Source of the DNA: Chlorohelix sp037138995
GTDB lineage: Bacteria; Chloroflexota; Chloroflexia; Chloroheliales; Chloroheliaceae
Direction: 5' to 3'
Length of the DNA: 64,000 nucleotides
Assembly (NCBI RefSeq): GCF_037138995.1
Contig: NZ_JBAXHI010000008.1
Location: forward strand, 62,001 to 126,000
The translations under genes were made by a program, and so were the position numbers. The notes below the pieces were generated by a model. The model saw only the letters and a list, made by a program, of their open reading frames with translations, was not told the DNA's origin and did not search any database. Within the stretch, counting starts at the first letter, position 1; every line of letters starts with the position of its first letter. Positions 26,583-34,541 of this stretch are shown one piece after another.

Positions 26583-27212
26583 ATGGGGAAAAGCGAATTA
26601 CCGGGTGATGAGCTGACAATCAGCGCACGGGAAGAGTCATTGGCATTAGCGGTAGCGGAATTTCTGGCAAGGCGCAACGAAGGGCAATCCATTGAGATTG
26701 ATGCCTTTGCGAGCGAGTATCCTGAGCTTGAAGTTGAACTACACGAATGGTTAGGACTGTTTGAAATACCGGCACTTGCCGGACGTGCAATACCGGATAG
26801 GGGTAAGGCATGGGAAAAGTTTAAAACCAAAGTTTTTATTGGAGAAATTGTAGCCAACCCCAGCTTAGGCGAATATGTGCAGCAATCTGCCGCGTTAAAC
26901 GCAGGTGAATTAGCGGGTAGCGGGTTAAGTCCGGAAGTGGTGGAGGCGTTGAAAAAGGACGCAACACCCTTGAATGATTTGAAGAATTACGGACTGGCGG
27001 ATTATGCGGCTTTGGCAAAACGTTATGGGGTAAAGGATATAGCTTTCCCGCGTTTGCTGAAATGGCTGAAAAACGCGGTGAAGAGCCTGAGTACGCCGGC
27101 AACGCCAGCCATGCGTGGAATGGCGTTTGCCCGCGATAGTGAAACCCGAACGCAGAATTTGAGCGAGGCGGAAATCTTTGATGCGCTCAAAGGGGAAGAA
27201 GAACAGGAGTAA
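26583..27212 (+). CDS. Protein with kinase-type EFLARR motif, candidate partner of the sigma factor
   Basis: About 209 residues, soluble. The N-terminal part (AVAEFLARRNEGQSIEIDAF then ASEYPELEVELHEWL) matches the short conserved segment often seen ahead of Ser/Thr kinases or sigma factors in Planctomycetes and related phyla (E-F-L-x-R-x-x-x-G, then HPEL-x-x-x-L). The C-terminal part (FPRLLKWLKNAVKSL and a charged tail) is unrecognised. ATG at 26583 follows GGAAAGG by 11 bases; a GTG at 26574 is too close. It stands 25 bp after the sigma gene and its stop is five bases before the protease ATG. The arrangement suggests an anti-sigma factor or adaptor, as inference. Confidence 0.6.
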   Translation: MGKSELPGDELTISAREESLALAVAEFLARRNEGQSIEIDAFASEYPELEVELHEWLGLFEIPALAGRAIPDRGKAWEKFKTKVFIGEIVANPSLGEYVQQSAALNAGELAGSGLSPEVVEALKKDATPLNDLKNYGLADYAALAKRYGVKDIAFPRLLKWLKNAVKSLSTPATPAMRGMAFARDSETRTQNLSEAEIFDALKGEEEQE

Positions 27213-27217
27213 AAGCT

Positions 27218-27988
27218 ATGGCAGGGTATAGGGGCGGCAGATGGTCTAGCAGACCGAACCTTTACCAAATAGAAGAACGTGCAGTCAAGCTCATCGGTGA
27301 GTTTAAAAGTAGGCTGGAAGAAGTCGGGCTTGAAATGCCTGCTATTCCACCTGTTCCGGTGGAGTATGTGGTGTTGACGCTGACCGATTTTACCGTGCGG
27401 GGCGTAAAGTTTTTGGAATGTGACGGGCGTTCGCTCTCCGGTTTGCTTGACCCCGAAGCGGGCGAGATTCTTTATGAAGAAAACGAGTCGCAACCACGCC
27501 AGAATTTCTCAATCGCGCATGAGCTTGGGCATTACTATTTACACTATATTCCGGCGCTTGAGCTTGCACAGCAACCCACCTTGTTTGAGTTGGAAGAAGA
27601 GGGCGAAGCGGAAGCCGTGTGTTTCTTTCGCTGCGATTCAACCGAAATGGAAGAACAGCAGGATAGCACTCTGAAAACAATATTGAACGACACGGAGGCG
27701 CAAGCGCGGTTGGCAAAGATTATCAAATTCAAACAACGTGCCGCTCGCTTTGAATGGGAGGCAAACGTTTTTGCTTCCGGTTTGCTAATGCCTCGTGAAC
27801 TGGTGCAATGGCTTAACAAAAAACATGCCGGAGATGTAAAGGGCATGGCGCAGGAATTAGGTGTTTCGGTTTCGGCGATAAGCTATCGGCTAAACGGGAT
27901 GGGCTTACGCCAAGATGAATTCAAGGGGGTTCGTTCGCGCAAGGCAGAGAGTCGCAATAGTACATCCGGACAAGGCACATTTTTCTAA
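27218..27988 (+). CDS. ImmA/IrrE-family zinc metallopeptidase
   Basis: 256 residues. The zinc motif HELGH stands in SIAHELGHYYLH (H101, E102, H105), and the third ligand region is FEWEANVFASGLLMP (E179 or E181). ImmA/IrrE peptidases cleave a regulator and so switch on genes (ImmA on ImmR in a mobile element, IrrE in Deinococcus DNA damage response). Here about 75 residues separate HELGH from the E-x-E-A-N motif, far more than usual, and the insert is acidic and holds C135-x3-C139. The C terminus (MAQELGVSVSAISYRLNGMG) looks like a helix-turn-helix. AGGAG eight bases before the ATG lies in the end of the previous gene, so the two are coupled. Confidence 0.85.
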   Translation: MAGYRGGRWSSRPNLYQIEERAVKLIGEFKSRLEEVGLEMPAIPPVPVEYVVLTLTDFTVRGVKFLECDGRSLSGLLDPEAGEILYEENESQPRQNFSIAHELGHYYLHYIPALELAQQPTLFELEEEGEAEAVCFFRCDSTEMEEQQDSTLKTILNDTEAQARLAKIIKFKQRAARFEWEANVFASGLLMPRELVQWLNKKHAGDVKGMAQELGVSVSAISYRLNGMGLRQDEFKGVRSRKAESRNSTSGQGTFF

Positions 27989-28051
27989 ACCGAAAGATAC
28001 TCAGATACTAGCAGCTTTGTGACTAAATCTTGTTCTGGAGAGGAGAAACAT

Positions 28052-28489
28052 ATGCCCCCTTTACTGGCTGTATTTCTGGTTTTGTTTCTGGTTATCCTAC
28101 TCACTTTACTTTCGCTATATGTTTGCCGTATTTCACGGAGGGCGTATTTTTTTAGTTGTACGCTTTTCGGGTTACTAGTGTGGTTTGCCGGATTGCCTAG
28201 ACCTTACCCCTCACAGGACACAACTTTTGCCAGTCTGGGAGTATTGGGATTGGTGGGGGTGGTAGCGGGTCTGGTGGGATTGACGTTGCGCGGGTCAATT
28301 CTCAAATTTAGAAAACAGCCTCAACCTGTAAATGGAATAATCCGAATAACGCGCTTTTCTCCTCGCAAAAGAGGGCAACGGGCGTACAAGCTCCCGTCTC
28401 CTGCCGCTACTCGCCAACTGGTTTTTTGCGCTGAATGTCACTGCTGGACTATGGCGAACTTTGCTCACAACCATTCACGGCTTATGTAG
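28052..28489 (+). CDS. Small membrane protein with cytoplasmic Cys/His-rich tail
   Basis: 145 residues from the ATG at 28052, which has GGAGAGGAG eight bases before it; an earlier start at 28019 would precede this site. Three hydrophobic segments (about 3-25, 31-47 and 57-77) are followed by a basic tail of about 65 residues. It ends FCAECHCWTMANFAHNHSR, where three cysteines and two or three histidines could bind zinc. No family recognised. It is 60 bp after the metallopeptidase gene and may be its membrane partner, followed by a strong terminator. Confidence 0.6.
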   Translation: MPPLLAVFLVLFLVILLTLLSLYVCRISRRAYFFSCTLFGLLVWFAGLPRPYPSQDTTFASLGVLGLVGVVAGLVGLTLRGSILKFRKQPQPVNGIIRITRFSPRKRGQRAYKLPSPAATRQLVFCAECHCWTMANFAHNHSRLM

Positions 28490-28521
28490 GGCAATATCGA
28501 ATAAAATTTCAAGAGATGAGA

Positions 28522-28543
28522 AACGAGGTACGCCTCGTTTTTT
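28522..28543 (+). terminator. Intrinsic terminator closing the sigma/protease operon
   Basis: AACGAGG-TACG-CCTCGTT forms a perfect 7-bp stem with a 4-nt loop and runs into TTTT, 33 bp after the stop of the membrane protein gene. A promoter-like TATGCTAAAAT starts five bases later. Confidence 0.8.
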
Positions 28544-28547
28544 GCTT

Positions 28548-28558
28548 TATGCTAAAAT
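28548..28558 (+). promoter_or_regulatory. Extended -10 element downstream of the terminator
   Basis: TATGCTAAAAT, identical to the element before glutamate dehydrogenase, directly behind the terminator. It would transcribe the membrane protein gene at 28694, with a start near 28565 and a long leader that contains a short dehydrogenase relic. No -35 could be chosen with confidence because the terminator stem fills that position. Confidence 0.5.
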
Positions 28559-28618
28559 GAACCGATTATTAGCCTGTCCGAAATAAGAAAGAATCGGTTT
28601 ACTACAGGAGCGGGTATA

Positions 28619-28687
28619 GTGGAGCGGGTCACCGTAATAGGTTCGGGGCAAATGGGGTCGGGAAGTGGCTTTCATGAATATTTTTAA
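28619..28687 (+). pseudogene. Remnant of a 3-hydroxyacyl-CoA dehydrogenase start
   Basis: A GTG-started frame of 22 codons reads VERVTVIGSGQMGSGS and then stops. The first 15 residues are the N-terminal Rossmann nucleotide-binding loop (G-x-G-x-x-G) of the 3-hydroxyacyl-CoA dehydrogenase family, where the next residues would be IAQ. Everything after it is gone. An ACAGGAG ribosome binding site is still present 12 bases ahead. It is either a deletion scar or, less likely, a leader peptide. Confidence 0.5.
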
Positions 28688-28693
28688 GAAAAG

Positions 28694-30397
28694 ATGAGTA
28701 GTATTGAGGAAAGCGTACCGCTGGAAACCGAGTCGGAGTTAGCGGTGGTAGAGAAAACTTCGCTTCCCGTTTCTGACAAACCGCGCCGGGCAGAAATGGC
28801 GCTGGTATTTTTTGTGGCGTGGTTATTCTTCGTGGCTCTAACCCCGCATGTTATCCAGTGGCTAAATCCGGTGACAGGTGATGAGCCATTTTACCTTATG
28901 ACTGCTCAGAGTTTGCTGGCAGACCACGATATAGACGAAACTAATAATTACAATCAGCACAATTACTGGAAATTCTCCCCGTCTTGTGAAGAAATAATGC
29001 AACCCGGTTGGGCTACTTCGCTATATGTGCCGGGCATGCCTGCGCCGGGTTTGCGGCTATGTCCTTCGCCCTATGACCAAATCTCGATTGATATAACGCC
29101 TCATTTTTCTGGTCAGACGATTCGTAATGGCAACTATACAAAACATGGTTTGGGACTCCCGTTTTTAATCTTGCCCGCTTACGCGCTGGGAAATGTTGTC
29201 GGCATCCATTTAGCGGTGGCTCTATTCATGACCGCGTTGTCGGCTTTGCTTGGGCTGAATATCTGGTTGCTGGCGTGGGAAACCACCCGAAAACGCTCAA
29301 TTGCATGGTCGGTGTGGGCATTACTGACCTTTAGCTTACCGCTATTTAGTTACGCCTTTCTGATATTTCCGGCTATTCCCGCTTCTTTGTGTGTAACCTA
29401 TGCCTTCCGGCGTATCCGTTTAGCGGTGCAATCGGAAGAAATACGCGCAAATAATCTGGCGCAAGCTTTTGCGGTGGGGTTGTGTCTGGGCTTTTTGCCT
29501 TGGCTGCACTCCCTTTACATAACGTTTACTCTTTCGCTGGCGGTTTACTGGTTGCTGGGGGGCGTTTGGCGTTTTCGGTCTGAGAAAAAGCGATTGGTTG
29601 CCTACTTGTGCCATCGCGATAAAGTGTGGGGCTTGGCGGAATCGGCGTTGCTGGTTCTGCCGGTGTTAGCGTTTGGAGGGTTGCTGGCATCCTACTATCT
29701 ATATTACTTTGGAAAGTTGTTGCCGAACGAGCAGGATCATGCTGGGTTTGTAGAGTGGAATAAAGTGGGAACGGGCGTGTTGGGTCTCTTTCTGGACCAA
29801 AAGTGGGGGTTACTGCTGTATGCTCCAATTTATTTGTTGGCGTTGTCAGGTCTCGCGCTGCTGGTGTTGCCAACTACCGTACAGCTAATTTCGCAGCACC
29901 ACCGTCAAGATTTTATCTGGCTGGCGATAGTAATATTACCCTATTTTAGTTATATAGCGCGGTACAGGCAGTGGTGGGGCGAGTGGTGTCCGCCTGCCCG
30001 TTATCTGACACCATTCCTGCCTTTGCTGGCGTTACCGCTCGGCTTGGCGTTGGAAAGGTTGTGGAGAAAATGGAGTGGGCGTGTGCTGGTGAGCTTTCTG
30101 GCAAGCTGGGGTTTTTTTGTTAGCTTTGCCTTTGCAATTAATCCAAAGCTCTTTTACCATTGGCAAGATACTCAACCTGCTAAGTTGCTGCTTTTTTTGC
30201 AGGATAATATCGCTTTCTTGCGCTCTGCCAATCTAGCGAGTTGGTTTCCCTCCTATGTGACGGTTCTTGAACCTGCTCAAGGGTTGGATAATACGCCTGT
30301 TCAGCTAATCTGGCTGCTGGTTTTTACGTTAGGGGGGATAGGGGCAATAGCCTTGAGCGAACATATCCCCAAGAAGAAAAAACACTCTCAGCCTTGA
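28694..30397 (+). CDS. Polytopic membrane protein, GT-C glycosyltransferase-like
   Basis: 567 residues. A charged N terminus of about 35 residues leads into a helix and a large loop carrying VTGDEPFYLMTAQSLL: the GDE/PxY arrangement resembles the catalytic loop of GT-C glycosyltransferases (PMT/ArnT/YfhO-like). About ten more helices follow. YTKHGLGLPFLILPAYALGN is a pattern found in related bacterial membrane transferases. The sugar and acceptor are unknown. It is in line with the next gene (82 bp between), a protein of the same type. The ATG at 28694 has only a weak purine tract (AAGAAAAG) before it. Confidence 0.72.
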   Translation: MSSIEESVPLETESELAVVEKTSLPVSDKPRRAEMALVFFVAWLFFVALTPHVIQWLNPVTGDEPFYLMTAQSLLADHDIDETNNYNQHNYWKFSPSCEEIMQPGWATSLYVPGMPAPGLRLCPSPYDQISIDITPHFSGQTIRNGNYTKHGLGLPFLILPAYALGNVVGIHLAVALFMTALSALLGLNIWLLAWETTRKRSIAWSVWALLTFSLPLFSYAFLIFPAIPASLCVTYAFRRIRLAVQSEEIRANNLAQAFAVGLCLGFLPWLHSLYITFTLSLAVYWLLGGVWRFRSEKKRLVAYLCHRDKVWGLAESALLVLPVLAFGGLLASYYLYYFGKLLPNEQDHAGFVEWNKVGTGVLGLFLDQKWGLLLYAPIYLLALSGLALLVLPTTVQLISQHHRQDFIWLAIVILPYFSYIARYRQWWGEWCPPARYLTPFLPLLALPLGLALERLWRKWSGRVLVSFLASWGFFVSFAFAINPKLFYHWQDTQPAKLLLFLQDNIAFLRSANLASWFPSYVTVLEPAQGLDNTPVQLIWLLVFTLGGIGAIALSEHIPKKKKHSQP

Positions 30398-30478
30398 ATT
30401 ATGGTATCATTACAGCTTGCAGTCGGGTGCAGACGTTATAAAAAGGTGAAAAATTCTGTCGGGCGGGTTTGAGAAAGT

Positions 30479-32308
30479 TTGATAGAAACTAGAGAACATA
30501 CAAAAAAGATAACAACTGAACCGTTTGACCGCAAAGAACTGCCGCTGACATTGCTATTTTTGGCTGGTGTTTTGCTGCTAAAAGCCGGTCTTACCCTGCT
30601 GCTATACCGGAACGGCTACCTTGAATATGACGGGGATGGCTTTACTCGTTCAGTACATGCTTGGGAATGGTTGCAAAAACCCCGGATAGAAGTAGATGCA
30701 TGGTTGCCGCTCCAATTCTGGCTTAATGGCTTTCTCATGAATTTTTGGTCAGACTTATACTGGCAACCTCGTGCTGTTAATCTGTTGGCTTCCTGTATTA
30801 CCACGCTAAACCTTTTTTTCCTAGGACGTTGGTTGTTTGGCAAAGGCTACGGCTATGCATGTGCCGCGCTGGTTGCGCTTTTTCCGTGGGAAATTAAATT
30901 TGGCTTGAGCGGAATGGCGGAAAGCCTTACCCACATGTTTTTGAGCATTGGCGTGATGTGGTTTGCGCGATGGCTACAAACGCGCCACTTGTCGCATCTT
31001 TCCTTTGCGGCATTGGGCTTGTTAGGTGCAACCATGCTGCGTTACGAAGCTTGGTTTTACAGCCTTACCTTTTGTGGGATTGTACTGTTTCTTTCTTTGC
31101 GAACAGGGAAGTTCCACTGGAAAACTTTGGCGGTGTTAGCAATACCCTTCAGTTTTGCCTTTATCTGGTGTCTGGCAAGCTGGGTACAACTGGGCAAGCC
31201 ATGGGGATTTGTCAGTTTGACCAGCGAGATTAATGCCACTTTGGCTGCCGAGGCGAACCAGAATGCGGATTTTCTAGAGCGTCTGGTATTTTATCCCCGC
31301 ACTATGTACAACCTGATGCCGTGGCTTACCATTTTGGCGATTATTGGAACTGTGCTGCTGGTTTTTTTTGTTCGGCAAGCACGTTCCTATTTGGCGTTAG
31401 TGTGGGGCGAGTTTTGCCTATTTATTATTATCACCTTACCAACCAATAATATTGCGCCGGGCAGCGCCCGTTATCCAGTCTCGAACCTGTTGCTACTCTT
31501 GCCGGTAGTGGTTTGGTTGGTGAGTCGGACAGTAGAAATCAGCATAAAATGGGTTTTAAAAACTGCTTCAGTAAGGAAATTACAGTTAATAACGCTGCTT
31601 GTAGGTGGGGCGATATTTGCGCTAATACTTGGCTTATTTGCAGCAAGCACGCTCGACCACGCCTACGTTTTTCCTGATAAGAATGTTCGCCAGGTGGCGT
31701 TGTGGTTCAATGAACAAACGGAAAGCGGGAATTTGCCCTCCAATGTGGTTATTCCGGTGCATTTCCCCAATCCGAAAGCAGAGAACGGGGGCGATTACAG
31801 CTATATATATGCCTTGACCGTATTGACGAATCGCCCTGACGGTGGGCATTTCCCCAATTCCGAAGCTCAAGGTTTGCGGGTTATTTCGGAAATCAATGGT
31901 TTATTGCGAACGGTAGTGGACGATAAACCGCTGGTGTGGCTGCATATAGAAACTGCCGGAGATAAACAGACGATAGATGACTTAAAGGGTAACTACCATG
32001 ATGTGGTGAATTACGGTCCCTTTACCATTGTCAACAGACCCATGAATCGTCCTCTAAGTGTAACGCCACGTGAAGGTACGCTTGACCAGACCTATATTTT
32101 TACCGGAGATGGTTATGATCCCAATGAGAAAGTTTCGGTTTGGTTAACTTGGGGCAACCAAGCTCAAAGTTTGCCTACGGTTATAGCAGATTCGCGAGGG
32201 CACCTTACCATTACATTCAAGCCATTTATGCCGATTACACAATCGGTTACGGCGAAGGGTTTGCAGAGTGGGCGGCAGGGCTTTGCCGAAATAAAAGTCA
32301 AAACTTAA
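30479..32308 (+). CDS. ArnT/PMT-like membrane glycosyltransferase with a C-terminal outer domain
   Basis: 609 residues. The first outer loop has EYDGDGFTRSVHAWEWLQ, where the Asp-rich stretch fits the GT-C catalytic loop, and WLPLQFWLNG follows. About ten helices (to residue about 390) precede a soluble C-terminal domain of about 200 residues that should lie outside. Within it VTPREGTLDQTYIFTGDGY is a beta-type module seen in cell-surface proteins. TTG start at 30479 because no in-frame ATG occurs before the first helix. Together with the gene upstream it probably decorates a surface glycolipid or protein. Confidence 0.7.
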   Translation: MIETREHTKKITTEPFDRKELPLTLLFLAGVLLLKAGLTLLLYRNGYLEYDGDGFTRSVHAWEWLQKPRIEVDAWLPLQFWLNGFLMNFWSDLYWQPRAVNLLASCITTLNLFFLGRWLFGKGYGYACAALVALFPWEIKFGLSGMAESLTHMFLSIGVMWFARWLQTRHLSHLSFAALGLLGATMLRYEAWFYSLTFCGIVLFLSLRTGKFHWKTLAVLAIPFSFAFIWCLASWVQLGKPWGFVSLTSEINATLAAEANQNADFLERLVFYPRTMYNLMPWLTILAIIGTVLLVFFVRQARSYLALVWGEFCLFIIITLPTNNIAPGSARYPVSNLLLLLPVVVWLVSRTVEISIKWVLKTASVRKLQLITLLVGGAIFALILGLFAASTLDHAYVFPDKNVRQVALWFNEQTESGNLPSNVVIPVHFPNPKAENGGDYSYIYALTVLTNRPDGGHFPNSEAQGLRVISEINGLLRTVVDDKPLVWLHIETAGDKQTIDDLKGNYHDVVNYGPFTIVNRPMNRPLSVTPREGTLDQTYIFTGDGYDPNEKVSVWLTWGNQAQSLPTVIADSRGHLTITFKPFMPITQSVTAKGLQSGRQGFAEIKVKT

Positions 32309-32325
32309 TTCAAGGAGTAAAGAGG

Positions 32326-32718
32326 ATGTCTGACGATAGCAGTCGGGAGCAAGAACGCACCGCCTATCTCAAGAAAATGGAAGCAGAGCGAGGATATTTG
32401 CTGGATTTCCACAAGGTAATGGCACATTACGATTTGGATTTCCTGAAAAGTTATAATGACTTACTGGCGGTTGCCTACACTTCCCCCCGCTTGCTGGATG
32501 CCCGCACCAAAGAATATATAATTACCACCGCTATTATCGTGGCGGGTAGCAGCGCAGATCACATTATCACTCATCTGAAAGTGCTAAAACGGCTAGGCGT
32601 AACTGCTGAAGAGGCTTTACAATTTCTCGAACTGATATTGCCACCGACGGGTGTACCCGTCTTTATGAACGCATTGGAGTTGTGGAAGCAGGTTTGGGAA
32701 GTTGAAAAATTTGACTAG
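32326..32718 (+). CDS. Carboxymuconolactone decarboxylase-family protein
   Basis: 130 residues from an ATG preceded by AAGGAG (32312-32317). The frame extends far upstream in another gene, but that part is shadow. The core (LLDARTKEYIITTAIIVAGSS, then ADHIITHLKVLKRLGVTAEE) is the helical CMD fold. The C-x-x-C pair of the AhpD peroxidases is absent, being replaced by GSSADH, so it is a non-redox member similar to the decarboxylase PcaC or to uncharacterised homologues. It lies directly before rplS, whose promoter overlaps its stop codon. Confidence 0.82.
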   Translation: MSDDSSREQERTAYLKKMEAERGYLLDFHKVMAHYDLDFLKSYNDLLAVAYTSPRLLDARTKEYIITTAIIVAGSSADHIITHLKVLKRLGVTAEEALQFLELILPPTGVPVFMNALELWKQVWEVEKFD

Positions 32719-32739
32719 AGTACGACCAAGCGCTATAAT
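32711..32739 (+). promoter_or_regulatory. Promoter of rplS
   Basis: TTGACT (32711-32716), a 17-bp spacer and TATAAT (32734-32739) form a near-consensus sigma-70 promoter. The -35 overlaps the stop codon of the preceding gene. The start would be near 32746, leaving a leader of about 55 nt before rplS. Confidence 0.8.
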
Positions 32740-32801
32740 ATTTTCTTGCGCTAATAAACCCAAATAATTGCGGAAGTAAGTAATAAGAGGTAATAGCTGA
32801 A

Positions 32802-33170
32802 ATGTCTAGACCAGCCTTAGAAATAATCAAAGAAATAACTGCGCCGATGTTACGTCAGGATATCCCGGATTTTGGCCCGGGCGATACCTTACGCATAGGC
32901 GTTAAGGTAGTTGAAGGTAGTAAAGAACGCATCCAGCAGTTTGAAGGAGTGGTAATCAGCAAGCGCAACGGTGGAATCAATAAATGTTTCACAGTACGCC
33001 GTGTCGCTACTCATGGTATCGGAGTAGAACGCACTTTCCTGATTCATTCTCCTCGTATCGACAAAATCGAAGTTATGCGTCGCGGTAAAGTACGCCGTGC
33101 CAAGCTCTACTATCTGCGTGGGTTGAGCGGCAAAGCTGCTCGTATTCGCGAGAAACGAGAAAGTAAATAG
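32802..33170 (+). CDS. rplS: 50S ribosomal protein L19
   Basis: The 122-residue protein matches L19 along its whole length: MLRQDIPDFGPGDTLRIGVKV near the start, IQQFEGVVISKRNGG, RRVATHGIGVERTFLIHSP, IDKIEVMRRGKVRRAKLYYLR and GLSGKAARI at the end. L19 sits at the interface of the 30S and 50S subunits. It has its own promoter, and a strong terminator follows, so it is a single-gene unit here and not part of the rpsP-rimM-trmD operon as in many bacteria. Confidence 0.97.
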   Translation: MSRPALEIIKEITAPMLRQDIPDFGPGDTLRIGVKVVEGSKERIQQFEGVVISKRNGGINKCFTVRRVATHGIGVERTFLIHSPRIDKIEVMRRGKVRRAKLYYLRGLSGKAARIREKRESK

Positions 33171-33180
33171 TAACAAAGAG

Positions 33181-33207
33181 GACGCGCTTCGGGCGCGTCT
33201 TTTTTTA
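33181..33207 (+). terminator. Intrinsic terminator of rplS
   Basis: GACGCGC and GCGCGTC form a 7-bp GC-rich stem around a 5-nt loop (TTCGG), followed by seven T. It lies 10 bp after the rplS stop. Confidence 0.9.
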
Positions 33208-33219
33208 GTATCTTCCTAA

Positions 33220-33888
33220 TTATTGTTTTCGCCAAGAAAACAGCCTTCGCCACCAAGCTTTTCTAATTTCCGGCTCGATAGAATGCTCCTCAACTTTTTG
33301 TTTGTTCCCTCTCAGGAAACCGCTATCATAATCGCTACGTATGATGGTTTTGTACTGGAACATTGAGCGACGATGCACCAGCGCGAACGGTAACTCTAAC
33401 CATGCTTGGCTGCCTTTTTCTACAAAGAAGGCTTTATGCTGTTTGATTAACTGTTCCACATAATAGCGATTTTGCCCCTCACTACTGGCGAACACTAGGT
33501 TTACCGGCACTTGCTTTGTTGTTAAGTCTTCCAATAAACCAAACAAACCAACTTCTGTATCGGCGGGTGTCATAATATCGCAAATTATCGTCAGGTTGGA
33601 AAGAGAATTAAGTTGGAGAACGGGTAGAGCGCTTTTAGGGTTATTTGCCGTATAAATTGTTAATACGTCTGTTGTATCATCCTGCGAGAAAACAATTGGC
33701 ATTGTTACCAATAAGCCTAAAGCAGAAGCCTGTACCACTTGTACATTTCGGTTCACTGCAGCGCACTGGCTTATAATACTGGAAACTAGCAAACTACATA
33801 TCTGGTTGCTATCATCAATGATGAGGATATGATTTCCCCATGCTTCGACCAATGGCTTTTCGGCAGTCTTCTCAGACTTATCTATCAT
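33220..33888 (-). CDS. Divergent receiver-domain protein
   Basis: 222 residues. The first part, HILIIDDSNQICSLLVSSII, matches the beta1/alpha1 start of response-regulator receivers, with D25/D26 as the acidic pair. TIICDIMTPAD (D104) would hold the phosphorylated aspartate, FASS (S135/S136) the switch residue and FFVEKGS (K158) the lysine. Between the acidic pair and D104 lie about 78 residues instead of roughly 45, so there is an insertion. The last 50 residues are basic and end WWRRLFSWRKQ, possibly a membrane-surface tail. No output domain and no neighbouring kinase are seen. Confidence 0.6.
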   Translation of the reverse strand: MIDKSEKTAEKPLVEAWGNHILIIDDSNQICSLLVSSIISQCAAVNRNVQVVQASALGLLVTMPIVFSQDDTTDVLTIYTANNPKSALPVLQLNSLSNLTIICDIMTPADTEVGLFGLLEDLTTKQVPVNLVFASSEGQNRYYVEQLIKQHKAFFVEKGSQAWLELPFALVHRRSMFQYKTIIRSDYDSGFLRGNKQKVEEHSIEPEIRKAWWRRLFSWRKQ

Positions 33889-34078
33889 AGCTTATTGACT
33901 CTATTCTGATTCGGCAATTTTAAGCAAACTTGAATTTTAATTTTACTATCAATAGTCAAAAGCCTTTTATAATCGGCTCTTTATAAAGCTTAACCTATAA
34001 TCGTGTAATTGTGCAATTAAAATAATATTAAGAATATAGCCAAGTAGTACTATTACTTTTTTCCTATATAAATTTTGC

Positions 34079-34183
34079 AGGGATTATGATTTTAGTTCAA
34101 ACTTCTCGCAAAGGGATACAGCAAGTGTGTAAATTTAAAGTAATAGTTGGTTCAGCGTAAGGGCATTAGAAATGGCATCTATT
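34079..34183 (-). repeat. Degraded insertion-sequence end, copy 1 of 3
   Basis: Beginning with a degenerate AGGGATTATGATTTTAGTT, this stretch continues with a block of about 80 bp that is nearly repeated at 40723-40819 (shared core ACTTCTCGCAAAG, GATACAGCAAGTGTGT and GGTTCAG-GTAAGGGCAT). A shorter end of the same kind closes the element at 38843-38965. No transposase gene remains. Confidence 0.7.
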
Positions 34184-34482
34184 AGAAGCCTTAGCATCTC
34201 AGCTGCATATCGTGGACGGAGTTTATATCAGCGCTGAGTAAGTAAAAGACAGCCAACTTGAGCGGGGCAGGTACGATAGTTTCATTTGGAATGGTAAAAG
34301 CAGCAGGCAATGTGTCCAGTGGGGAAAGTGAGCCAGAAGTGGCAAGAAAAGACCAATTCCAAAGAGCAAGCGTATGTACATGTAAGCTTCTCCTGCCCGC
34401 AATGCGAGGTTCGGGAGCGAGGATAGTTCGCCAACAATAGCTGCCTTGAGGCAAACCATTAATCAGTTAGCATTGCCATGAA

Positions 34483-34518
34483 ATAAAAAACCCCTGACCG
34501 GAAAGATGGTGAGGGGGT
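34483..34518 (-). terminator. Terminator of the small membrane protein gene
   Basis: On the minus strand ACCCCCTCACC and GGTCAGGGGT form an imperfect GC-rich stem followed by TTTTTTATTT, 24 bp after the stop codon at 34542. Confidence 0.72.
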
Positions 34519-34541
34519 AACTATTATTGAAATATTTCGAG

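Larger units (their letters stand above)
33889..34541. other. 650-bp region without a gene, containing an insertion-sequence end
   Basis: AT-rich DNA from 33889 to about 34078, then the repeat at 34079-34183, then about 300 bp with weak reading frames on both strands that show no recognisable protein, and a terminator at the end. I see no intact gene. Confidence 0.5.

Noticed and set aside
32326..32718. AhpD-like peroxidase
   Set aside because: The C-x-x-C pair needed for peroxidase activity is missing; only the CMD fold is supported.
34191..34459. Two overlapping minus-strand frames in the gap before the tail-anchored protein gene
   Set aside because: No ribosome binding site, no recognisable domain, odd composition; in the region of insertion-sequence debris.
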